DNA of 64,000 nt from Rhodobacteraceae bacterium CCMM004 (GCA_004005435.1 RZWH01000001.1:62001-126000), one strand, 5' to 3'; shown: positions 49,395-58,933, counted from the first letter of the stretch. Translations and numbers: made by a program. Notes: generated from the letters alone by a model not told the origin.

Positions 49395-50225
49395 ATGGCC
49401 GACCTACTGACCTTCGAAAACGCGGGCAACCTATTGATGTTGCTGTTTCTCCAAGCGGTTCTGGGGTTCGACAACCTGCTCTACATCTCCATCGAAAGCC
49501 AACGCGCGCCCCTCGCCCAGCAAAAGGCGGTGCGATTCTGGGGCATCATCATCGCCGTGGCGCTGCGGATCATCCTGCTCTTCGCGATGATCAAACTGAT
49601 CGGCGCGCTGAGCGAGCCGTTCTTCGTCTTCAACTGGACGGGCGTGATCGAGGGCGGCGTGAACTTTGCCACCATCGTCTTCGTCATCGGCGGCATCTTC
49701 ATCATCCATACCGCGGTTAAGGAGATCGGGCACATGATGACGATCGAACATCTGGGGACCGATCTGGACAACAAGTCGGGCAAGTCAGCGGCCGGGGTGA
49801 TCGGCCTTATCGTGTTCATGAACCTCATCTTTTCGTTCGATTCGGTGCTGTCGGCCATCGCCATCACCGACGTGTTCCCTGTGCTGGCCGCGGCGATCCT
49901 GCTCAGCGGTCTGGCGATGCTGCTGTTGGCCGACACGGTCACCGAGTTCATTCAGCGCAACCGCATGTATGAGGTGCTGGGCCTCTTCATCCTGCTCATC
50001 GTCGGTGTCGTCCTGCTGGGCGAGGCGGGGGTGGCCGCCGCCCACGCCGCCCACGACGACAGCCTCCAGATCAAACTCTTCGGCTACGACCTGATCCCGA
50101 TGTCCAAGACCACGTTCTATTTCTCGGTCGTCGTCCTGGTCGCCGTCGAGGTCATCCAGAGCCGTTATTCCCGCAAACTGGCCGCCGAGCGCGCGGCGGC
50201 GCAGAGCGGCAAAGTCATCCACTGA
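49395..50225 (+). CDS. TerC family membrane protein
   Basis: 276 residues with about eight membrane segments. NLLMLLFLQAVLGFDNLLYI and IGLIVFMNLIFSFDSVLSAI hold the two acidic ion-site motifs, and VKEIGHMMTIEHLGTDLDN is a polar insert typical of this subgroup. It differs from the 12 kb paralogue and ends with a short cytoplasmic Lys/Arg tail. It lies directly before the XpaC-TelA genes; TerC and TelA both occur in tellurite-resistance contexts, which suggests a shared envelope-stress role. Confidence 0.9.
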   Translation: MADLLTFENAGNLLMLLFLQAVLGFDNLLYISIESQRAPLAQQKAVRFWGIIIAVALRIILLFAMIKLIGALSEPFFVFNWTGVIEGGVNFATIVFVIGGIFIIHTAVKEIGHMMTIEHLGTDLDNKSGKSAAGVIGLIVFMNLIFSFDSVLSAIAITDVFPVLAAAILLSGLAMLLLADTVTEFIQRNRMYEVLGLFILLIVGVVLLGEAGVAAAHAAHDDSLQIKLFGYDLIPMSKTTFYFSVVVLVAVEVIQSRYSRKLAAERAAAQSGKVIH

Positions 50226-50300
50226 CCCCGATGGCCCCCGCCCCGGCCATCGTCTATGGTCGGGGCATCGTGTGACTTGCGAAGCGGCGCGGATGGGCCC

Positions 50301-50504
50301 ATGTCGAGACTTGTAATCCTGGCGGTCGTGGCCGCCGTGACCCTGTGGGTCGTGTTCGGAGCCGCACTGGCGGTCAAGGGCGCGGTGCGCGCGGGTGCGC
50401 GGCAGGTGGGCGGCGCCGAGTTCGGAGGGCGGTGGGTGCAACGTCTGTCATTCGTCCTGTTGCTGGCGCTGATTCTGTATGCCTCCATCTGGGGGGCCGG
50501 CTGA
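50301..50504 (+). CDS. Small two-helix membrane protein
   Basis: 67 residues with two membrane helices (LVILAVVAAVTLWVVFGAAL and LSFVLLLALILYASIWGAG) and a basic loop between. It begins 75 bases after terC and ends one base before the start of the XpaC-like gene, so it opens the XpaC-TelA run. No named family known to me. Confidence 0.75.
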   Translation: MSRLVILAVVAAVTLWVVFGAALAVKGAVRAGARQVGGAEFGGRWVQRLSFVLLLALILYASIWGAG

Positions 50505-50505
50505 C

Positions 50506-51405
50506 ATGGCGCAGCGCTACGGCGGCAAGTTCTCGCCGACCGAGGTGCCCAAGGCGGGCGAGGCCAAGGCGCCGCCGCCCCCTTCCGGCTGGACGGGCAA
50601 GCGGCGCAGCCGCGTGGGAATGCGTGTCAACGCGCTCTTCATCGCGCCTCTGCCGCTTCTGCTCTTCGCGTTTGGGCAGGATCCGGTGGGGCTGGCCACC
50701 AATCTGGTGGCCTTCGGCGTGTTGATGGGCGCCGCGTGGCTGACCCGCGAGGGGCTCCTGGCCGAAGAAGCCTACGAGGCGCGCAAGATCGCCAAGCGTC
50801 CGGCGATCCCGCGCAAGATGTTCGGCAGCGCGCTGACCGGCCTGGGGCTGGCCGTGGCCGGGATCGGCGGCGATCTGGTGACGCCGGCGATCTTTGGCAT
50901 CCTGGGCGGCGGGCTGCACCTGATGGCCTTCGGGCTCGACCCGCTGCGGGATAAAGGCGCCGAGGGGATCGACCAGTATCAGGCCGACCGCGTGGCCCGC
51001 GCGGTGGACGAGGCCGAGGCGCATCTGGCCGCGATGCGCGACGCCGTTCTGCGGGCCGAGGACCGGGCGCTGACCACCCGCGTCGAGCGGTTCCAGGACA
51101 CCGCCCGCGGTATGTTCCGCCAGGTCGAGGAGGATCCCCGCGACCTGACGGCGGCGCGCAAATACCTGGGCGTCTATTTGCTGGGAGCCCGCGACGCGAC
51201 GGTGAAGTTCGCGGACTTCTACGCCCGCTCCCGCGACACCCAGGCGCGCGCCGACTATCTGGCCCTGCTCGACGATCTGGAGCAGGGCTTTGCGCTCAGA
51301 ACCCGCAAGATGCTGACCGACAACCGCACCGATCTCGACGTCGAGATCGAGGTGCTGCGCGACCGGCTGGCGCGCGAAGGCGTCGCCGCCCGAACCCTGG
51401 ACTGA
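50506..51405 (+). CDS. XpaC-like (5-bromo-4-chloroindolyl phosphate hydrolysis) protein
   Basis: 299 residues. Two or three hydrophobic segments (ALFIAPLPLLLFAFGQDPVG, AVAGIGGDLVTPAIFGILGG) precede a long helical C-terminal part (ALLDDLEQGFALRTRKMLTD, NRTDLDVEIEVLRDRLAREG), as in XpaC/YceG-like proteins that pair with TelA. The historic name comes from a Bacillus phenotype and does not prove phosphatase activity. It is 19 bases upstream of telA. Confidence 0.85.
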   Translation: MAQRYGGKFSPTEVPKAGEAKAPPPPSGWTGKRRSRVGMRVNALFIAPLPLLLFAFGQDPVGLATNLVAFGVLMGAAWLTREGLLAEEAYEARKIAKRPAIPRKMFGSALTGLGLAVAGIGGDLVTPAIFGILGGGLHLMAFGLDPLRDKGAEGIDQYQADRVARAVDEAEAHLAAMRDAVLRAEDRALTTRVERFQDTARGMFRQVEEDPRDLTAARKYLGVYLLGARDATVKFADFYARSRDTQARADYLALLDDLEQGFALRTRKMLTDNRTDLDVEIEVLRDRLAREGVAARTLD

Positions 51406-51424
51406 CCCCGCGAGGAGCCCGACG

Positions 51425-52621
51425 ATGTCCGAAACCACCCGCAAGAAGGCTGCCGAGGCGCTGGCCCTGGCCGACGAAGTCACCGCGGTCGTCCTGCCCG
51501 AACCCAAGGGCGAGGTCGTCTCGGCCCAGGAGGCGCCCCCCGCGACCCAGGCCGAGATCGAACGCCGCGTCGCCGAGATCGACATGGGCGACACCAACTC
51601 CATCGTCTCCTTCGGCTCGGCCGCGCAGGCCGAGTTGCAGCAGATCAGTCAGCAGATGCTGTCGGACGTCCGCAACAAGGACGTGGGCCCTGCCGGCAGC
51701 TCGCTGCGCGAGATGGTGACGACGATCCGCGGCTTTTCGGTCAGTGAACTGGACGTCCGGCGCGAGCGCTCCTGGTGGGAGCGACTGACCGGCAAGATGG
51801 CCCCGATGGCCAAGTTCGTCGCCCGCTTCGAAGACGTTCAGCGGCAGATCGACGACATCACCGACACCCTGCTCCAGCACGAGCACAAGCTCCTCAAGGA
51901 CATCAAGTCCCTGGACAAGCTCTACGAGAAGACCCTGGATTTCTACGACGAGCTGGCGCTCTACATCGCCGCGGGCGAGGAGAAGCTGCGCCGTCTCGAC
52001 AGCGACGACATTCCGGCCAAGGAGGCCGAGGTGGCCCAGGCGCCCGAGGAGCAGGGGGTGATGAAGGCGCAGGAGCTGCGCGACCTGCGCGCCGCCCGCG
52101 ACGACCTGGAGCGGCGGGTCCACGACCTCAAGCTGACGCGCCAGGTGACCATGCAGTCGCTGCCGTCGATTCGACTGGTGCAGGAGAACGACAAGTCCCT
52201 GGTGACCAAGATCAACTCCACCCTGGTCAACACCGTGCCCCTGTGGGAGACCCAGCTCGCCCAGGCGGTGACGATCCAGCGCTCGCGCGACGCCGCCAAC
52301 GCGGTGCGCGAGGCCAACGACCTGACCAACGAGTTGCTGACGGCGAACGCCAAGAACCTGCGCGACGCCAACAAGGAGATCCGCACCGAGATGGAACGCG
52401 GCGTGTTCGACATCGAGGCGGTGAAGGCCGCCAATGCCGACCTGATCGCGACCATTCAGGAATCGCTCCAGATCGCCGACGAGGGCAAGGCCCGGCGCGC
52501 CGCCGCCGAGGAAGACCTCGAACGGATGGAAGAAGAACTCAAACAGACGCTGGCCGCCGCCGCGGCGCGGGGCGACGCGCCGCCCAAGGGCGGGGTCGGA
52601 CGCGCGGTGCCCCGGGGCTGA
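51425..52621 (+). CDS. telA: Toxic anion resistance protein TelA family
   Basis: 398 residues, nearly all helical and soluble, with the TelA pattern: SSLREMVTTIRGFSVSELDV, WWERLTGKMAPMAKFVARFE, VQRQIDDITDTLLQHEHKLL, KDIKSLDKLYEKTLDFYDEL, and LVNTVPLWETQLAQAVTIQR. TelA was named for tellurite resistance and is thought to act as a helical membrane-stress factor with XpaC. ATG 51425 has GGAG upstream. C-terminal end is disordered. Confidence 0.93.
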   Translation: MSETTRKKAAEALALADEVTAVVLPEPKGEVVSAQEAPPATQAEIERRVAEIDMGDTNSIVSFGSAAQAELQQISQQMLSDVRNKDVGPAGSSLREMVTTIRGFSVSELDVRRERSWWERLTGKMAPMAKFVARFEDVQRQIDDITDTLLQHEHKLLKDIKSLDKLYEKTLDFYDELALYIAAGEEKLRRLDSDDIPAKEAEVAQAPEEQGVMKAQELRDLRAARDDLERRVHDLKLTRQVTMQSLPSIRLVQENDKSLVTKINSTLVNTVPLWETQLAQAVTIQRSRDAANAVREANDLTNELLTANAKNLRDANKEIRTEMERGVFDIEAVKAANADLIATIQESLQIADEGKARRAAAEEDLERMEEELKQTLAAAAARGDAPPKGGVGRAVPRG

Positions 52622-52626
52622 CCGGC

Positions 52627-53595
52627 ATGGGGCGCCGGATCACCTGGATCGGCGCCGCCACCTTCACGGCGCTCCTGACGGCGGGGTGCGAGACCCCGGC
52701 GCCGGTCGAGCCGTCGCCGCGCCCGATCGAACGCCCCGAGCGTCCGGCGTCTTCGCCAAAGCCATCGGAACGTCCCGCGGTGCGGCAGAGCGAGGCCAGC
52801 CTGGAGTTGCAGCGCTACTATGCCCGCGTTCAGGAGGGGCTGTTGGCCCAAGGACTGCTGCGCCGGGACGGCGGCGGCCCAGACACCCCCTTCGACGCGC
52901 GCATCCTGGTGCAAAACTTCGTCCGCATCGCGCTGTTCGAGGAATACGCCGACCAGGGCGGCCGCCTGGTGGCGCGCGAGACGGCGAGCCGCCTGCACCG
53001 CTGGGACCGCCCGGTCACCATCGACATGGAGTTCGGCGCCAGCGTCGATCCGGCCAAGGTGGCGCGCGACCGCAACGCCATCATCGCCTATACCCGGCGC
53101 CTGGCGCGGGTGTCGCGGCACCCGATTTCGACCGTGCGCTCTGGCGGGAACTTCACCGTCTTCGTGGTGAACGAGGACGAACGCCGGGCGCTGGGCCCGC
53201 GGCTGCGCCGGATGATCCCGGGGATTTCCGCTGCGGCGCTCGACACCGTGGTGAACCTCCCCCGATCCAGCTATTGCCTGGTCTTCGCGCTCGACCCCAA
53301 GGACACAGGCGACTACAGCCGCGCGGTGGCGATCATCCGCGGCGAGCATCCCGATCTCCTGCGCCTGTCCTGCATCCACGAGGAGCTGGCCCAGGGCCTG
53401 GGTCTGGCCAACGACAGCCCTGCCGCGCGCCCCTCGGTGTTCAACGACGACGAAGAGTTCGGCCTCCTGACCACCCACGACGAGCATCTCCTGCGCATCC
53501 TCTACGACCCGCGGCTCCGCCCGGGCATGACCGCGCCCGAGGCGCTGCCCATCGTCCAGGTGATCGCCGGCGAGATCATGGGCGGTCCGTCCTGA
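52627..53595 (+). CDS. DUF2927 lipoprotein
   Basis: 322 residues. Lipobox LTAGC at about residues 17-21, a Pro-rich linker, then a DUF2927 domain (RILVQNFVRIALFEEYADQG, DRPVTIDMEFGASVDPAKVA, CIHEELAQGLGLANDSPAAR). HEELAQGLG resembles the metal-binding helix of metzincin-like proteases, although only HExxxxxG is seen. It begins five bases after the telA stop. Role unknown, perhaps a periplasmic partner of TelA. Confidence 0.85.
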   Translation: MGRRITWIGAATFTALLTAGCETPAPVEPSPRPIERPERPASSPKPSERPAVRQSEASLELQRYYARVQEGLLAQGLLRRDGGGPDTPFDARILVQNFVRIALFEEYADQGGRLVARETASRLHRWDRPVTIDMEFGASVDPAKVARDRNAIIAYTRRLARVSRHPISTVRSGGNFTVFVVNEDERRALGPRLRRMIPGISAAALDTVVNLPRSSYCLVFALDPKDTGDYSRAVAIIRGEHPDLLRLSCIHEELAQGLGLANDSPAARPSVFNDDEEFGLLTTHDEHLLRILYDPRLRPGMTAPEALPIVQVIAGEIMGGPS

Positions 53596-53596
53596 C

Positions 53597-55069
53597 ATGA
53601 TGGGTCTTGCGGCGGCGGTGCCGCTGGCCTTGGCGCTGGCGGCGATGGCGGTGCTGCGGGTGTCGGCCGCGGCGGCGGGGGCGGTGGGACTGGCCGCCGC
53701 GCTGATCCTGGCCGTCACCCTCTTTGCCCCCGACACCGGCACGGGGGCGATGCTGGCGGGCGCCGGGGCGGAAGCGGTGCACACCACGGCCACCATCCTC
53801 TGGATCGTGCTGGCCGCCCTGGCGCTCTACGAGTTCCAGAACCGCGCCGGAGCGATCGGCCGAATCCGCGACGCGCTGAGCGGGATGACCGCCGACCGGC
53901 GGGTGCAGGCGATCCTGATCGCCTGGTTCTTTGGCCTGTTCATGGAGGGCGCGGCGGGGTTCGGCACGCCCGTCGCGCTGGCCGCGCCGCTGCTGGCGGG
54001 CCTTGGCTACGACCCGGCAAGGGCGGTGGTGCTGGCGCTCCTCGGCCATGCGGCGGGGGTGTCCTTCGGCGCCGTGGGCACCCCGACCCTGGCCCAGCTC
54101 GACCTGTCCGACCTGTCGCCCACCGCTCTGGCCGGGAGTTCCGCCGCGCTGCACGCGGTGGTGTCGCCGCTCCTGCTGCTCGCCACGGTGCGGCTGGCCG
54201 GGGACGGACCGCTGAGCCGGTCCGACCTGGGATGGACCGCGCTGGCGTGGATCTGCTTTGCCGTGCCGTCGGTCGCCATCGCCGCGCTGGCGGGCCCGGA
54301 ACTGCCGAGCCTCGCGGGCGCCCTGGCGGGCCTCGCCGTCTTCGTCCTGGTGCTCCGGGCCCGGACCGGGGCGCGGCTGCCGCCGCTGGGGCCACTGGGC
54401 CGCGACCTGGTGCCCTACGCGCTGATCCTGGCCGCGATCCTGGCCACCCGCCTGATCGCCCCCCTGGGAGAGGCGCTCTCCTCGGCGGCCCTGTCCTGGA
54501 GCCTGTGGGAGACCTACGGCGGCAGCTTCGCCCCCCTCTACCACCCCGGCACGCTGCTGATGGCGGGCGTGGTCATCGGCGCGCTGGTCACTGGCCGCGG
54601 CGCCCTCCTGGCCCCGGCCATCGGCGCGGCGCTGGGGCGGCTCTGGCCCGTGGCGCTGGCGCTCTTGGCGATGCTGTCGCTGTCGCGGCTGATGGTGCAC
54701 TCGGGCCAGATCGCCACCCTGGCCGAGGCCGCCGCGGGCGCGGGCGCGGTCTGGCCCCTGCTGGCGCCGTTGATCGGCGTCCTGGGCACCTTCGTGACCG
54801 GATCGGCGACGGCGTCGAACATCCTGTTCACCGAACTCCAGATCGAGATCGCCGCGACCCTGTCGCTGCCCCCCACGTTGATGGCCGCGGCCCAGTCCTT
54901 CGGTTCGGCAGTGGGCAACGTGGTGGCCCCGCACAACATCATCGCCGGATGCGCCACGGTGGGCCTCGTCGGCCGCGAGGGCGACATCCTGGCCCGGACC
55001 CTCGGCACCTGCGCCCTGGCCCTGGCGGCCGGAGGCGCGCTGATCGCCCTGGCCGCCTGGCTCGCCTGA
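53597..55069 (+). CDS. L-lactate/glycolate permease family transporter (LctP)
   Basis: 490 residues with about twelve membrane helices. LctP family marks are FGLFMEGAAGFGTPVALAAP near residue 115 and VTGSATASNILFTELQIEIA, followed by AAQSFGSAVGNVVAPHNIIA. Members take up lactate or glycolate with protons. Here it lies between the DUF2927 lipoprotein and the SPFH gene, one base after the former, which is an odd place for a nutrient permease; glcDEF at 7.8-11.9 kb could use its product. The first ATG is followed by another, so the start may be 53600. Confidence 0.88.
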   Translation: MMGLAAAVPLALALAAMAVLRVSAAAAGAVGLAAALILAVTLFAPDTGTGAMLAGAGAEAVHTTATILWIVLAALALYEFQNRAGAIGRIRDALSGMTADRRVQAILIAWFFGLFMEGAAGFGTPVALAAPLLAGLGYDPARAVVLALLGHAAGVSFGAVGTPTLAQLDLSDLSPTALAGSSAALHAVVSPLLLLATVRLAGDGPLSRSDLGWTALAWICFAVPSVAIAALAGPELPSLAGALAGLAVFVLVLRARTGARLPPLGPLGRDLVPYALILAAILATRLIAPLGEALSSAALSWSLWETYGGSFAPLYHPGTLLMAGVVIGALVTGRGALLAPAIGAALGRLWPVALALLAMLSLSRLMVHSGQIATLAEAAAGAGAVWPLLAPLIGVLGTFVTGSATASNILFTELQIEIAATLSLPPTLMAAAQSFGSAVGNVVAPHNIIAGCATVGLVGREGDILARTLGTCALALAAGGALIALAAWLA

Positions 55070-55134
55070 CCTAGCGCCGCGGCCCGTTTGCCATTATCTC
55101 TCTTGCCCAGAGCCACCCACGCGAGGCCCCGTTC

Positions 55135-56262
55135 ATGCCGATTTTCGATTTCCTTTCCGGTCAGTTCATCGACGTCATCCACTGGACCGACGACAGCCGC
55201 GACACCCTGGTCTGGCGGTTCGAGCGGCACGGCCACGAGATCAAGTACGGCGCCAAGCTGACGGTGCGCGAGGGGCAGGCGGCGGTCTTCGTCCACGAGG
55301 GTCAGCTCGCTGACGTGTTCACCCCCGGTCTCTACATGCTCGAGACCAACAACATGCCGATCATGACGTCGCTGCAGCACTGGGACCACGGGTTCAAGTC
55401 GCCCTTCAAGTCCGAGGTCTACTTCGTCAACACCAACCGCCACACCGACTTCAAGTGGGGCACCAAGAACCCGATCATCCTGCGCGACCCCGAGTTCGGG
55501 CCGACCCGGGTGCGCGCCTTCGGCACCTACGCGATCAAGGTCAGCGACCCGGCGCGCTTTCTGGTCGAGATCGTGGGAACGGACGGCGAGTTCACCCGCG
55601 ACGAGGTCAGCTTTCAGATCCGCAACATCATCGTGCAGGAGTTCTCCCGCATCCTGGCGCAGTCGGGGATTCCGGTCCTGGACATGGCCGCCAACACCGC
55701 CGACCTGGGCAAGCTGGTGGCGGGCGAGATCTCCAAGACCATGGCCGAGTACGGGCTGACCATCCCCGAGCTCTACATCGAGAACATCTCGTTGCCGCCG
55801 GCGGTGGAGAAGGTGCTGGACAAGCGCACCTCCATGGGCGTCGTGGGCGATCTGGACGGCTATACCCGGTTCCAGGCGGCCGAGGCGCTGGGCCACGAGG
55901 GCGGCGCGGCCAGCACCGCCATGGGCACCGGGTTCGGCGCCGGGATCGGCATGGCCATGGGCGGGATGGCGCCCGGCGGCGCGGGCCCTTGGGGCGCGCG
56001 TCCCGCCGCCGCCGCGCAGGCGCCCATGGCCGCGCCCCCGCCGCCCCCGCCGCCGGTCGAGCATGTCTGGCACATCGCCGAGAACGGTCAGACCAAGGGC
56101 CCATTCTCCAAGGCGCGGATGGGCCGGATGGTGACGGACGGGGACCTGACCCGCGACACCTATGTCTGGACCCAGGGGCAGGACGGCTGGAAAAAGGCCG
56201 AGGACGTGACCGAACTGGCGCAGCTCTTCACCGTGCTGCCGCCCCCGCCCCCCGGTGCCTGA
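55135..56262 (+). CDS. SPFH-domain protein with C-terminal GYF-like domain (YdjI type)
   Basis: 375 residues. The first 230 or so form an SPFH/virion-core-like domain: LVWRFERHGHEIKYGAKLTV, EVYFVNTNRHTDFKWGTKNP, EYGLTIPELYIENISLPPAV. A Gly/Ala/Pro-rich linker leads to a GYF_2 domain near residue 305 (VWHIAENGQTKGPFSKARMG, DTYVWTQGQDGWKKAEDVTE). In Bacillus the related YdjI recruits PspA-type factors to the membrane under stress. Here it stands two genes after TelA, consistent with an envelope-stress role. Confidence 0.9.
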   Translation: MPIFDFLSGQFIDVIHWTDDSRDTLVWRFERHGHEIKYGAKLTVREGQAAVFVHEGQLADVFTPGLYMLETNNMPIMTSLQHWDHGFKSPFKSEVYFVNTNRHTDFKWGTKNPIILRDPEFGPTRVRAFGTYAIKVSDPARFLVEIVGTDGEFTRDEVSFQIRNIIVQEFSRILAQSGIPVLDMAANTADLGKLVAGEISKTMAEYGLTIPELYIENISLPPAVEKVLDKRTSMGVVGDLDGYTRFQAAEALGHEGGAASTAMGTGFGAGIGMAMGGMAPGGAGPWGARPAAAAQAPMAAPPPPPPPVEHVWHIAENGQTKGPFSKARMGRMVTDGDLTRDTYVWTQGQDGWKKAEDVTELAQLFTVLPPPPPGA

Positions 56263-56277
56263 CCCGCGGGCGCCGGC

Positions 56278-56805
56278 ATGACCCGCCGCACGGCCGTCAC
56301 GTGGCTGCTCTGGTCGTCGCTGGCCTTCCTCGTCTGCTTTGTCGCGGTCGAGCCGGAGGACGTGCGCGACCTGGGTGCGGCGGCGCTCGGTCTCCATGCC
56401 GGGGTCGGCGTGCTCTTCGCCCTGGTCGTGGCGGTGTGGTTCGGCAGGTATCTCGCCCGCGGCCTCGCCGGTCGTCCGGGGCCCAAGCTGACGGGGCTGG
56501 CGCGGCAGACGCATCCCTGGCGCCACCGCGCGCTCTATTCGGGCTTGGTGGCGATGCTGGCCGCCGGCGGGCTGATCGGCATCGCCGCGCCCTACGTCGT
56601 CGCCGCCTTCGGCGTTTTGCCTCTGGGGCCGGGCCCCGACCTGCGGAGCCTCCACGGCGCGGCGCAGGGGATCCACGAGGTCGTCTTCAGCCTTCTGATC
56701 GCGGGCGTGGTCCTGCACGCGGTCTTCCACCTCTGGCGCCACACCGCCCTGCGCGACGACGCGCTCCGTATCATGGTGCCCCGCACGCTGCACAGATGGC
56801 TCTGA
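56278..56805 (+). CDS. Cytochrome b561-like membrane protein
   Basis: 175 residues with four membrane helices. Histidines lie in places expected for haem ligands of the bacterial cytochrome b561 group: LGLHAGVGVLFALVVAVW, HPWRHRALYSGLVAML, LHGAAQGIHEVVFSLLI and VLHAVFHLWRHTALRDD. Probably moves electrons at the membrane. It lies between the SPFH and zinc-ribbon genes and is likely cotranscribed. Haem binding is inferred from the pattern. Confidence 0.75.
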   Translation: MTRRTAVTWLLWSSLAFLVCFVAVEPEDVRDLGAAALGLHAGVGVLFALVVAVWFGRYLARGLAGRPGPKLTGLARQTHPWRHRALYSGLVAMLAAGGLIGIAAPYVVAAFGVLPLGPGPDLRSLHGAAQGIHEVVFSLLIAGVVLHAVFHLWRHTALRDDALRIMVPRTLHRWL

Positions 56806-56812
56806 CCCGCCG

Positions 56813-57928
56813 ATGACCGACACCACCCTGACGCCCCCCGCCCCCGACGCCGAACACCGCTTTCCCTGCGACACCTGCGGCGCCGACATGCGATTTTCCC
56901 CGCAGACCGGGCAAATGGTCTGCGACTTCTGCGGCAATACCGAGCAGGTGGCCGACCCCGCCACGCCGCACCCCATGCGCGAGCTGGACTTTCGCCGCGC
57001 GGTGGCGCAGCAGCTCCCCCAGACCGAAATGGAGGAGACCCGCGTCGCCTCCTGCCCCAACTGCGGCGCGCAGGTCGAGTTCGACCCGGCCGTGCACGCC
57101 ACCGAATGCCCGTTCTGCGCCACCCCCGTCGTCGCCGATACCGGCGTCCACCGGCACATCAAACCCGCGGGCCTGGTGCCCTTCGTCCTCGACGAACCGG
57201 CCGCGCACAAGGCGATGTCCGACTGGCTAGGCAGCCTGTGGTTCGCGCCCAACGGCCTATCCGCCTACGCCCGCAAGGGCCGCAAGATGAGCGGCATCTA
57301 CGTCCCCTACTGGACCTTCGACGCCGACACCCGCTCGCGCTATACCGGCCAGCGCGGCACGGTCTACTATGAGAGCCGCCGCGTGGTGCGCAACGGCAAG
57401 TCTCAGACCGTGCAGGTGCAAAAGGTGCGCTGGCGGTCCGTGTCGGGGCGGGTCGCACGGTTCTTCGACGACGTGCTGGTGATGGCCTCGACCTCGCTGC
57501 CGCGGCCCTATGTCGAGGCACTGGAGCCGTGGGAGCTGGGCCAGCTCGTGCCCTACAGCCCCGCCTTCCTCGCCGGGTTCCGCGCCGAGGCCTATCAGGT
57601 CGAGCTGGACGAGGGCTTCGACCACGCCCGGGTCAAGATGGATGCGGTCATCGCCCGCGACGTCCGCTTCGACATTGGCGGCGACCGGCAGCGGATCTCC
57701 AGCATCGACACCGACGTCTCGGACGTGACGTTCAAGCACATCCTGCTGCCCGTGTGGATGGCCGCCTACAAGTACCGCGGCGAGACCTACCGCTTCGTCG
57801 TGAACGGCCAGTCGGGTCGGGTGCAGGGCGAACGCCCGTGGTCGTGGATCAAGATCACGCTGGCGGTCATCGCCGCCCTGATCGTCGCGGGGATCGCGGC
57901 CTACGTCTACCAGACGACCCAGGGCTGA
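56813..57928 (+). CDS. Zinc-ribbon membrane protein of the TelA/SPFH cluster
   Basis: 371 residues. Two zinc-ribbon CxxC pairs are near the N-terminus (FPCDTCGADMRF with MVCDFCGN, and SCPNCGAQVEF with ECPFCATPVV). A long predicted beta-rich body follows (YVPYWTFDADTRSRYTGQRG, VLVMASTSLPRPYVEALEPW, LPVWMAAYKYRGETYRFVVN), ending in one membrane helix (KITLAVIAALIVAGIAAYVY). Often annotated as a primosomal or TFIIB-like zinc finger protein, which is not supported here. Role unknown; it co-occurs with the SPFH gene. Confidence 0.85.
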   Translation: MTDTTLTPPAPDAEHRFPCDTCGADMRFSPQTGQMVCDFCGNTEQVADPATPHPMRELDFRRAVAQQLPQTEMEETRVASCPNCGAQVEFDPAVHATECPFCATPVVADTGVHRHIKPAGLVPFVLDEPAAHKAMSDWLGSLWFAPNGLSAYARKGRKMSGIYVPYWTFDADTRSRYTGQRGTVYYESRRVVRNGKSQTVQVQKVRWRSVSGRVARFFDDVLVMASTSLPRPYVEALEPWELGQLVPYSPAFLAGFRAEAYQVELDEGFDHARVKMDAVIARDVRFDIGGDRQRISSIDTDVSDVTFKHILLPVWMAAYKYRGETYRFVVNGQSGRVQGERPWSWIKITLAVIAALIVAGIAAYVYQTTQG

Positions 57929-58018
57929 GGCGCGTGGCGCCGGGCCGCGATTTGCCCCGCAGCGTCCGCTCCCGTATAGCGGTCTGAACGCCACACCGGG
58001 GACGAAAGGAGCCCGCCC

Positions 58019-58933
58019 ATGATCCTCTGCTGCGGCGAGGCCCTGATCGACATGCTGCCCCGCACCACGGCCCAGGGCGCGCCCTGCTTCGCCCCCTATC
58101 CAGGCGGTGCGGTGTTCAACACCGCCATCGCGCTCGGGCGCCTCGGGGCCGAGGCTGGGTTCTTTTCGGGCCTCTCCACCGACATGTTCGGCGCCCAACT
58201 GGCCGCGGCGCTCGCGGCCAGCGGCGTCGACGCCGCCCCGGCGGCGCGCAGCGACCGGCCCACGACGCTGGCCTTCGTGCAACTGGTCGACGGCCACGCC
58301 ACCTACGCCTTCTACGACGAGAACACCGCCGGGCGGATGCTGTCCCAGGCCGATCTGCCCCCGGTCGCAGACGACACGACCGCGCTCTTCTTCGGCGGCA
58401 TCTCGCTGGTCGTCGAGCCCTGCGGCGCGACCTACGAGGCGCTGGCGGCGCGCGAGGCCCCGGCGCGGACGATCATGATCGACCCCAACATCCGCCCGGG
58501 CTTCATCGCCGACGCAGCGGCCTATCGCGCCCGGCTCGACCGGATGCTGGGCCTCGCCGACATCGTCAAGGTCTCCGACGACGACCTGCGCTGGATCGCC
58601 GGGGAGGGTGCGCTCGACGCCCTGGCGGCCGACCTCCTGGCCCGGGGGCCGCGGCTGGTCTGCGTCACGCGCGGGGCCGAGGGGGTGACCGGCTACACCG
58701 CCGACGGCGCCGTCACCGTCCCCGCCCACCCGGTCGCGGTGGTCGACACCGTGGGCGCCGGCGACACATTCAACGCCGGGGTCCTGGCCGCGCTGGACGA
58801 GGCCGGCGCGCTGGCCAAGGGCGCGCCCCTGCCCCCCACCGTGGTCGAGGCGGCGCTGTCCCTCGGCGCTCGGGCCGCCGCCGTCACCGTCGGCCGCGCC
58901 GGCGCCAACCCGCCCCGGCGAGACGAGCTCTGA
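58019..58933 (+). CDS. PfkB-family carbohydrate kinase (fructokinase-like)
   Basis: 304 residues. Ribokinase fold with [20 protein letters not shown] (PfkB signature 1), [20 protein letters not shown], and [20 protein letters not shown] (signature 2, catalytic Asp in GAGD). Probably phosphorylates fructose or a similar sugar. Its stop overlaps the ATG of dtd (TGATG). Confidence 0.93.
   Translation: MILCCGEALIDMLPRTTAQGAPCFAPYPGGAVFNTAIALGRLGAEAGFFSGLSTDMFGAQLAAALAASGVDAAPAARSDRPTTLAFVQLVDGHATYAFYDENTAGRMLSQADLPPVADDTTALFFGGISLVVEPCGATYEALAAREAPARTIMIDPNIRPGFIADAAAYRARLDRMLGLADIVKVSDDDLRWIAGEGALDALAADLLARGPRLVCVTRGAEGVTGYTADGAVTVPAHPVAVVDTVGAGDTFNAGVLAALDEAGALAKGAPLPPTVVEAALSLGARAAAVTVGRAGANPPRRDEL

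Noticed and set aside
56813-57928. Calling the zinc-ribbon protein a primosomal (PriA-like) helicase
   Set aside because: No helicase motifs are visible; only CxxC pairs and a C-terminal membrane helix.
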